DNA of 64,000 bases from Clytia hemisphaerica (Eukaryota > Cnidaria > Hydrozoa > Leptothecata > Clytiidae), in contig CACVBU010000997.1 of assembly GCA_902728285.1 (NCBI GenBank), positions 134,747-198,746 of the forward strand. The letters run 5' to 3'. The notes under the pieces were generated by a model, which made no database searches, was not told the DNA's origin, and worked only from the letters and a program-made list of their open reading frames with translations. A program made the position numbers and the translations under genes. Positions 56,361-64,000 of the stretch are shown here, piece after piece. Numbering within the stretch: the stretch's first letter is position 1; each line of letters starts with the position of its first letter.

Positions 56361-59300
56361 GTAAGTGAAATAATTTTTTTTATTTTATAACACAATGACT
56401 TGTAACCTGAAATTTGTCATGTATATTCATTTTACTATTCTAAAATCAGATAAAGGAAAAATCATGTCTTTACATACCTATCATTTGTAGACCTTTTGCT
56501 AGTCGAGATACCGTTTTATCTCCAGTTATAATTAGCGGTGAAAACATAACGTAATGACTGCCCACAATAGCCTGATAGTAGATCAATTTCCACATGCTCA
56601 ATCTTTTGAATCCTGTAATTCTAATTAAAGATTGCCTTATTTAAAGGAAATTGATGGACAACAATTATAAAAGATTTCTTTTTATAATTGATAACGTCGT
56701 AAAAACTGAATATCTCAAAATCTGATGATCAAAAGATAGGATGAAATTTTCACCTTAAATGCATATTATTGATTGATCTGCTATCAGGATAAGCAATAAA
56801 CTACAAGAGGTGCACAACACTTGTTCATTTCTTGACTTGATCCCTGGTCTATAGTATAATGTAAAGTGGTCAAAATCTTTCTTGAATATTAGAGAAGGAC
56901 AACTACAAAGTAAGAAAATTTCTAAGTGTTCCTCAAGGGCCACACGAGGTTCCATTTTTCAACATAAATGTTCTTAAGGTTTTTTTCAACGCATTGTGAT
57001 ATTGATAAATCAAACCTAACTCTAAGGGAACTTAGAGCGCTTTTGCAACTGTTTGAGACAACACAACCATAGTACGAGATCTATTACAGCTCAAAAGATG
57101 CTCTTTACTTTGAAGTTTAAGAACCAGGCTGTGACCTTTGAATCTTCATAACATACATACATGCGGGACATGTCCAATTGTTACAAATCTAGCTGATATA
57201 AAACATTTTGAAAAAAACATGAAAAATTTTATATCAGCAAGTATCACTTTTATTATTTACAATTTTCTGCATTTATTATCTTTGATCTTTTCAAAATCAT
57301 TCAGATATTGAAGCTAACATGTATGAAGCTACTAACTGATCTTGCAAAAACAATGCAAATAAATTAAATGAACCATGATAATTGTATACAATTCATCTTT
57401 ACTTTTTCAACATTCTCAACGTCAAAGCCTTCTAAATTGATGGTTTGCATTGTGTAATTTAAAAAAAAAGGTGTCATTGTCATATAAAACAATGAACCGA
57501 TTCACTGTTTTGTTTTGGTGATTTGCTTAATCAACTGAAATGGTTCAGAGAATCAACACTTTGATTCGTAGCAATTCTAACATCTTCTTTAATATTGTTA
57601 ACTTAGCTTCAATGAGATATACATCTTTGGTTCAAATTTGACCAAAAGATTTAGTTTAAAAGTTTAGCTATTTTATGATTTATTACGTCATAATTTGATA
57701 AAAGTCACTTACTCTTGTGATTTACTATTTGTCCTGTTCAGAGGAAATTTCCCAAAATAATCTATTCATTCGTATTTCCAAAGGAAAGTTCTTTTGTATT
57801 TAGAGAAAATTCAGTTTCTGTATTCTTTAAGGAAAATGGGTTTTTATTATGATATACACGTTTTCTTTTTATAAAAAGGTTAAAGTAGCTCAAAGCCTGG
57901 ATATTCCTATTTTTTTTTAGAGAATTTTGGCATCAAAACTCCTTAAGAGTCACTGACCCTTAGTGATTTACTATTTGTCCTGTTCAGAGGCAATTTCCCA
58001 AAATAATCTATTCATCCGTATTTTCAAAGGAATCTCCTGCTTAGAGGCAATTTCCCAAAATAATCTATTCATCTGTATTTTCAAAGGAATTCTTTTGTAT
58101 TTAGAGAAAATTCAGTTCCTGTTTTCTTGAAGGAAAATGGGTTTTTATTATGATATACACGTCTTCTTTTTATAAAAAGCTTAACTTAGCTCAAAGCCTG
58201 GATATTCCTTATTTTTTTAGAGAATTTTGGCATCAAAATTCCTTAAGAGTCCACTGACCCTTATGATTTACTATTTGTCCTGCTTAGAGGCAATTTCCCA
58301 AAATGATGAAAATTCTTTTGTATTTAGAGAATATCCAGTTCCTGTATTTTTGAAGGAAAATGTGTTTTTATTATGATATACGTCTTCTTTTTATGAGAAG
58401 CTGAACTGAATATTCCTCATTTTTTTCAGAGAACTTCTGCATCAAAATTCCTTAAAAGTCACTGACCCTTAGTAATTTACTATCTGTCCTGTTTAGAGGC
58501 AATTTCTCAAAAAGTTACTTTTCATCTGTATTTTCAAAGGAAAATATTCTGTATTTTCAAAGGAAAATATTCTTTTCTATTTAAAGTATTTTTGAAGGAA
58601 ATTGTGTTTTTATTATGATTATACACGTTTTCTTTTTATAAGAAGCTTAACGGAATATTCCTTATTTTTTTAGAGAATTTAAGCATCGAATTTCCTAGTT
58701 ACCACTTATCATTATATCACTAATAATTTTAACAATAACAATTAAACACTTCATTTTGTTTAGAATATCTCTAACGGCAAAATTGTTGTCACTTCCAAAG
58801 AAGTGGGGAAGATAATAGGAGACGTCTATACTGAAACGTTTCCTTTCTCCTTTGCTGACGCCACCCACAAGAAGGTAAAACCTGTTCCAATAGCATAAAA
58901 CTACTGAGACTGAGTTTGGTTAAATATTATTATGACTTTTTCTTGTTGTTATATTATCAATTATTATATTAAAACATTTTTTTGTCAATAAAAACCTAAA
59001 TGTTTTGGTGAATCTTTCATTTTCGTTGTCCCTAATTTCAAAAGCAGACATAATATTCCAGTAAAGTATAATTTGATGATGAAATTATACAAAAATATCA
59101 TTTAAGTTATCTGAAATTCCTCCCCTTCCTTTAATCATAGTATAAGAAAGCCGCGGCTGGAATGATAACATCTGAATTTCTGTTGTTCTATCTTTGTCGT
59201 ATTTGATAACTATTTGTTGATCAAGAAATCATTAATATAGCATCTTTAATGGTAAATTTTATTGGTTTGTCGTTACTACTTACTTCTCAGTGCGTTTTAG

Positions 59301-62300
59301 ACATTATTGATATGCCCTTGATAATACACTTGTATTATAAAATCATTGTGCAGGAAAAAGATCAACAATAAGAAATTTAAACAAGCACAAGATGGCTGGG
59401 CTGAAAGAACTCAAAAATTGATAAAGTGCCTCGAAATGCCTTCACAATATTTCAGTGAAATCTTTTCAGAAATCAATGGAATAGTACATCAAGATAATTC
59501 TGTGAAAATTTCAAGCCAGCACCTTCAAAATTTATCATTCAAACTGACTGGAAAGTTGGCATCTTGAATATAGTTCTTATAATTTTAATTTTGGCGAAAA
59601 ACTATCGTTTCCAAAAAATACCCCTAAAATATGTCCAAAATCAGTTCAAGTGTTCTATTGGGTACAGATTCAAAGATATCTAGCCAATAAAACTTTTTGT
59701 GAAGATAAATAAGAAAAAAAAATCAAAAATTATCTACCAATAATAAACTGACAATCCCGATGTTCTTATAAAGCTCGAAGACAGAGATAGAACAGCAATT
59801 AACTGAAAAGACAATACATATTCCAGCCGCGGCTTTCTTATACTATGCTTTAATCATAACCTTTAAAATGAGACCAATAATTATTGCGGTAATACAGTCC
59901 TCATATTATACCTGTAGCATCTTAAACACGGTTTTTTATCTTATTTTTCAATAGATTTCAGAGAAGTATGACGGCATTTCAAGGGATGTCGTTAGAGATT
60001 TCACAAAGATGTATAAGGGACAATTTATGGATAATATTCAAGTAAGTCACTGAAAATGGAGTTTTTTATACACCTGAAGAGATTTTTTTTGTTATGATAC
60101 CGTGCTTCATAGGACTACGCTTTCTTGAAACGCTGAGAAAATACGAAATCCACTAACTTTAATTCGAAATGATTTGTAAACTTTACAAATAGTAATTTAT
60201 GCAAGTGATTTACACCAGAGGAATGTAAAGAGACGGAAAAACAGCTTCCTGAAAACAACGGCTCGTCATATACCAGGTCTCTTGCCCTTAAGGGAGTTTA
60301 TGTCGAGTAAACAGGTTTCTTTTGTTGTTGCTATAAAAAATCTGCATAATTAGCGTTTTGTGACAAAATTCTTTTGTCTTAAGCCTGATAATGCGCAAAC
60401 TTTTAGGGCTTATGATTTGGGTACACCTCTCCTATACGAAAAGGTACCTATATCTTCTTGCTCAGAATTTCCTAGCGATTCTACTGATATAACTGCATCA
60501 TGACCGCACCATAATATGGAAAGCTAGAGCTCGAGAAAATTATAATTTCATCTTGATTTTACTCGATTTCTGACAGTTTTACAAGAACCAATTTAATATC
60601 ATCGCGTTAAGAATTTCTTTTGTTATACATTGGTAAAAATATTGCTCCTTATTCTTAAAAATTACTTAAAGATTACTAGTAATCGGCAAAAAAGGAAAAA
60701 CAAATTTTCATTTTATCCTCAAATCATGTAACCGTCCGATTTGTATGGCGAGCCGTCTTTTCTGGACTTTTATTTAATGACCTAATCAACGTTTTTACAA
60801 TAGAATTTTCAATACACGTTTTTTTTTTATAAGAACAAACTATATAAGAACATAAGGCTTCGAGGCCCAAAAATTTAAGAACATTCTAAGAACATACTAA
60901 GGCTTTGGAGACTTAAAAACATGCAATTTCTTAAGAAATTACATCAAAATGCTCAAAAAATGCTGAAAATAAGAACATTTTAAGAACATTTTTAGGCTTC
61001 AAATCCAAAAAACTAAGAACATCCGAAGGCTTCGAAAATTTTTGACGTTCTTATAAAAAAAAAAACGTGTAGAAGTGATCGAGACTGTTCATCTAACGTT
61101 TCCAGATCATCTAAAAAGAACGACAAATAACTATTAAAAAGCGACAAAAAGAACGACAAATTTTTAAAGAACGACAAATTTCATATTTCGCCATCCACAA
61201 CCCCGACCGAAAGTGACTGTTCCACCCCTAGAGATTCATTCCTCTTTGATTGTCACGGGAATTAACTGCTTGTGGTTGAAAAGAACGGCAAATTACGCAT
61301 GCGTATTAGTGTCTATTTGGGTGAGCTGGAAACATTACATGAACTAACTCGATCGTTGAACTTTCGAGTAATCAGAAAAGCTGTTTTTCCATCTCTTTAC
61401 ATTCCTCTGTTTACACTAAAAATCGAAATTTCTGTTTAGATCGATATTAAGGATATGGAGCAGTACACTTCGGATGGTTATATGGTGCATTGTTTTGATT
61501 TGGCCACCAACTTCAGCCTGGCCTTGTTTAAGGCTGATACAATAATTGGCAATCAATGGGAAAATACTTTGGTCGAGAAGATTCGACCATTTGGAAGGCC
61601 GCGCAGCATCGTCTGCTCATCTGCAACGACAAATATTTTGAAGAGGATGACTTCCTCCTTTATTGTTGAAGAGGTTAATAACTCGATCCATCCAATTTAC
61701 GACTTGATCGAGAAAAATAGGTGGGCAGACAAAATGTACTTGTTGGACGTACAAAGTAAGTAAATATTTTTTTAACTTTCTTGTTTTTTTTTGAAGAAAT
61801 CAAACCAAATCAAAGTTCATTTATCATACCATTGAACCACTCACTATTAGCATTCTATTGTTCTTGTTGTCGCTGTAATTGTTTTGTTTAGCATTTATCC
61901 AATCTTATCTTTTATTGGAATAAACCTTTCTGAATTCATCTTATTGCTTCTAAATGTTTAGATTTATGCTAAGAACATAGGTACAAAATGATACGATTTA
62001 ACTTTTATTTTTACATTTTAGCAACGTTTAACGAGACGTATGAGACGAAGGTCAACAAAGAGTCACCATACGAGTTGGTCTTTGGAAGGAAGGCTTTTAA
62101 ACCAGGTATTTAAGCCAATTCACTTTAAGTGTGCAGAAAAAAACGAGAATAAAAAAACTTTGAATCAAGATAGAAATTGAAGAAGAACAAAGTGAACTTC
62201 TTATCCTTTGGTCTTGGTACTGGAGAAAGTTTTGGTAGAGAGGTAGCCTACTTTTGTCAGCTATGAAATATTTCGTCACAAAGTGATTACATCAAAAGTT

Positions 62301-63346
62301 ACAGCCTCTAAAAGGTTGGTCGTTAGAGTCTTTTAGGGTTTGTAATTCTTGGCGCAATAAACTTATGTGAAAAATTTGTATAAAATTGAAATTAAATAAG
62401 TTATATATAAATATATTTTTGCTGATAAATTTGACCGTTGATTCCCATACAAATTCAAATTTTATTTGTTGAGAATATTACAAGGAGACTCAGAGAATTG
62501 ATACAATATATTTTCATATTGTTGAACTACTTATTATCTAGGCTTTAACATAAATCTTAATCTTAATCTTTAGAAACGTTATTAGAAGGACTTCCAACTA
62601 CTTCTTTCCTTTTTAGTGCCCAATGTTACAGAAGCTTCTGGACAGCCTTCCGGACCAGACTGGTTAGTCATTTATTGGTTACTCTCTCTTAGTTCAGAAC
62701 TCGTTAAGAAAACAGCCTTAAAGAAAAGTTATTTTTATCTAAATATTCAAAGTTTCACATTCATGGTAGTTGATGGTACCGGATTTGAACACTCTTAGAT
62801 TTACTCCAATATTGAACTACTTTTAAGGTATCTATCTACAATTCAATTTTAGACTTCAAAATATCAATAATCTTTTCAATTTCAGCGCGGAATTCCAAAC
62901 AAGTACCCCAGTCACCATACCATCCGAAAATGTCTTCCAGTTTGACATCACCTCTAACCTCGGTGAGCAGATTCTTTTGTCTTATCAGGGTAATTATTGA
63001 ATGAGAAATGAAACTGACTTTCTAAAGGTCAATCCTAATCAATCAATCAATCAATTTTGCTACTCAAAGAAAACAAGGAATGAACTTAACAGCAAGCTGT
63101 TGGAAAGAACAAAGATTTAATGTATACGTAGTCTAACCGTAACCTAATATTTTGCCCGAGTAATATTTCTAAAACATTTAAAGGTCTAGCATATGGTTTT
63201 GTCTCATAGGCGTTTTGTGTAGACGCATGGTGGCAATAAGTTTGATTGAAAGCTCCACAATCGCTAAGCCACCACAAAAGCGAGTCCAGCTTGTGGACAC
63301 ATTCTGCCATGACATCACTAATGAATCTGGTGATGTCACTTTGAAG
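56127..63346 (+). CDS. Integrase-derived multi-exon gene (KRBA2/GIN1-like), 3' end beyond window
   Basis: Eight exons join in phase through GT..AG introns: 56127-56360, 58764-58874, 59955-60041, 61440-61755, 62022-62105, 62617-62662, 62886-62962, 63210-63346. They give at least 364 residues without a stop. Residues ~100-140 (H-K-K-I-S-E-K-Y-D-G-I-S-R-D-V-V) match the H2C2 zinc-binding region of retroelement integrases but lack the final Cys pair. Residues 145-277 match the integrase core: I-D-I-K-D-M (first Asp, 146), F-G-R-P-R-S-I-V, and S-P-Y-E-L-V-F-G-R-K. The second catalytic Asp (normally S-D-N-G) is replaced by C-S-S (203-205) and the catalytic Glu region is shortened. The spliced structure, own promoter and open frame argue for a domesticated gene without strand-transfer activity. 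The C-terminal part (after 277) is not recognised. A decayed but still open pseudogene is the main alternative. Confidence 0.78.
57717..58700 (+). repeat. Tandem/dispersed repeat array in intron 1
   Basis: Diverged 200-300-bp units start at ~57717, 57962, 58263 and 58470 with TGATTTACTATTTGTCCTG. Each contains TATACACGT.TTCTTTTTATAA and TGGATATTCCT. The array ends ~65 bp before exon 2; an inverted copy is at 51640-52240. Confidence 0.8.
58764..58874 (+). CDS. Integrase-like gene, exon 2
   Basis: 37 codons between TTTTGTTTAG and GTAAAA, phase 0 on both sides; reads N-I-S-N-G-K-I-V-V-T-S-K-E-V and ends A-D-A-T-H-K-K. Confidence 0.75.
59136..59847. mobile_element. 712-bp inverted-repeat element in intron 2
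   Basis: 28-bp perfect inverted ends (CATAGTATAAGAAAGCCGCG...). CTTTAATCATA is repeated directly at 59129-59139 and 59848-59858 (overlapping the end by four bases), so the target duplication is 7-11 bp. It carries an open frame at 59354-59567. Confidence 0.88.
59354..59567 (+). CDS. Exon-like open frame inside the intron-2 element
   Basis: ~71 open codons follow an acceptor-like ATTGTGCAG. The frame reads Q-A-Q-D-G-W-A-E-R-T-Q-K-L-I-K-C-L-E, then S-S-Q-H-L-Q-N-L-S-F-K-L-T-G-K-L, and ends at TGA. There is no ATG near the start, so if used it would be an exon. Spliced to host exon 2 it would give five codons and a stop. Perhaps a captured exon or transposase scrap; not recognised. Confidence 0.35.
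59955..60041 (+). CDS. Integrase-like gene, exon 3
   Basis: 29 codons between TTTTTCAATAG and GTAAGT, phase 0; I-S-E-K-Y-D-G-I-S-R-D-V-V-R-D-F-T-K-M-Y-K-G. Where active integrases have C-x-x-C after the helix, this has M-Y-K-G. Confidence 0.75.
60203..61418. mobile_element. Inverted-repeat element in intron 3
   Basis: Ends share AGAGGAATGTAAAGAGA and GGAAAAACAGCTT in inverted orientation (60221-60260; 61375-61412). The left part is also related to 43490-43700. It contains a nested MITE (60815-61069) and AAGAACGACAAAT words. The right end lies ~20 bp before the exon 4 acceptor. Confidence 0.65.
60815..61069. mobile_element. TACACG-T(n)-ATAAGAAC MITE
   Basis: Inverted ends CACGTTTTTTTTTTATAAG / CTTATAAAAAAAAAAACGTG between TA dinucleotides (60813-60814, 61070-61071); best-preserved member of the family in the window. 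Confidence 0.8.
61440..61755 (+). CDS. Integrase-like gene, exon 4 (core domain)
   Basis: 105 codons plus one base from TTTCTGTTTAG to GTAAGT. Codes I-D-I-K-D-M, H-C-F-D-L-A-T-N-F (the y-x-D-h-x-T-k-F strand of integrases), F-G-R-P-R-S-I-V-C-S-S and the shortened C-terminal half of the core. Confidence 0.8.
62022..62105 (+). CDS. Integrase-like gene, exon 5
   Basis: Acceptor TTACATTTTAG, donor GTATTT. Codes T-T-F-N-E-T-Y-E-T-K and S-P-Y-E-L-V-F-G-R-K, the conserved N-x-T..P-y-e-l-v-F-G-r end of the integrase core. Confidence 0.8.
62617..62662 (+). CDS. Integrase-like gene, exon 6
   Basis: 46 nt between CCTTTTTAG and GTTAGT; V-P-N-V-T-E-A-S-G-Q-P-S-G-P-D. Short linker; phases agree with both neighbours. 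Confidence 0.6.
62886..62962 (+). CDS. Integrase-like gene, exon 7
   Basis: 77 nt between CAATTTCAG and GTGAGC; C-A-E-F-Q-T-S-T-P-V and V-F-Q-F-D-I-T-S-N-L. Not recognised. Confidence 0.6.
63210..63346 (+). CDS. Integrase-like gene, exon 8 (last in window)
   Basis: 137 nt between TCTCATAG and GTAATA, ending in phase 0; R-R-M-V-A-I-S-L-I-E-S-S and Q-L-V-D-T-F-C-H-D-I-T-N-E-S-G-D-V-T-L-K. The later GTGTAG acceptor would bring a stop at once, so TCTCATAG is preferred. The gene continues past the window. Confidence 0.6.
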
Positions 63347-64000
63347 GTAATAAATTTTTTAATCTTATGATTCCACCTCAATAGATTTAGACTCTTTCCC
63401 ATTATCATGTTATCCTTCGTCTTTTGACTATAAATTATTTGTGCTTTGCTGTCATCGAATAAGAACTTTTGGAATTTTCAATTTCCGTGTCTGTGGCTCT
63501 GACTTATAAAACTTTACAAAATTCTCTTTTTTAATTTCGTGGTACTTTTGTTGGATTTTTCCGATTTCCATGTCTTTCAATTTAGATTACTTTTGCTACC
63601 TCTTTTTGTTTTCAATTTTTTGGACCTACCCCGGTGGAGGTCCTATAAATTTACCTCTGTCCGTTCGTCCTTCCGTTCGTTACCAACTTTTCTCGAGATT
63701 GGCTCATTAGTTTTTTCTGATTTTTTGTACGGTGACCATTGAACAATCATTCAGAACACAATAGATAGTTGTTATTTTTTGCTCACGAGGGCTTACTTTT
63801 GAAGAATATGTGTTTAGACATGAAATTTTGGCTGCTCGGCGTTTTAGAAAAACTGGCTAAAATCAATATTTTTTATAAGTACATTATCAATTATTTAGGT
63901 GTCATCTTTTCTCGAGATTGGCTCTTTCATTCTTTATGATTCTTTTGCACAAAGATGCATAACTATAAACCCTCAAATATGACGGAGCCCGATTTTCGAA
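63347..64000. other. Intron 8 or downstream sequence, no exon seen
   Basis: Contains TCCGTTCGTCCTTCCGTTCG (~63660) and two copies of TTTTCTCGAGATTGGCTC (~63690, ~63908), suggesting a dispersed repeat. A 67-codon plus frame (63539-63742) is Phe/Leu-rich and not convincing. Confidence 0.45.

Noticed and set aside
63539..63742. 67-codon plus frame after exon 8
   Set aside because: Low-complexity Phe/Leu frame in a repeat, no acceptor joining it in phase to exon 8.

Overview
The window is nuclear DNA of an animal, most likely an AT-rich, repeat-laden invertebrate. The grounds are spliceosomal introns with GT..AG ends and TTTTCAG or TTTTAG-type acceptors, a retinol-dehydrogenase-like SDR gene, haspin-type protein kinase exons, a tRNA-derived SINE, LINE and PIF1-helicase debris, and dense small inverted-repeat transposons. 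The phylum cannot be settled from the sequence.

Layout. 0.2-1.2 kb (+): one intact, single-coding-exon SDR (retinol dehydrogenase 11-14-like). 3-14.3 kb: almost wall-to-wall inverted-repeat and foldback elements, several nested. Many carry element-specific short 'phrases' just inside their ends (TACCGTAA, TTCCGTCA, TCACGCCA). A candidate TATA-driven spliced transcript of unclear coding status lies at 10.0-10.7 kb. 15.4-18.2 kb (-): disrupted coding sequence of an unrecognised acidic/basic protein and a paralogous tail fused to a kinase scrap. 18.5-36.1 kb (-): a tandem array of decaying haspin-like kinase genes. Exons for the glycine-rich loop, a W-S-G-K-Y segment, the hinge, the HRD/DFT catalytic segment, the post-DFT segment and the C-terminal N-D-W segment can be recognised, but no single copy keeps them all. 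Three transposons have inserted into repeated parts of the array, so the sister copies serve as empty sites and reveal the target duplications. A PIF1-like helicase remnant sits at 33.9-34.8 kb.

36.6-55.3 kb: no host gene was recognised. It holds a ~2-kb minisatellite (unit ~80 bp), 124-bp and 155-bp tandem arrays, TTAA-flanked elements that share a conserved acidic peptide, a LINE reverse-transcriptase scrap and a SINE. 55.8-63.4 kb (+): a promoter with CCAAT and TATA motifs, then an 8-exon gene (5' complete, 3' end beyond the window). It encodes a retroelement-integrase-derived protein whose zinc-finger ligands and at least one catalytic acidic residue are gone, which fits a domesticated gene. 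Its introns hold transposons, one ending about 20 bp before a splice acceptor.

All exon joins were read by eye from phase and splice consensus. No database search was possible.
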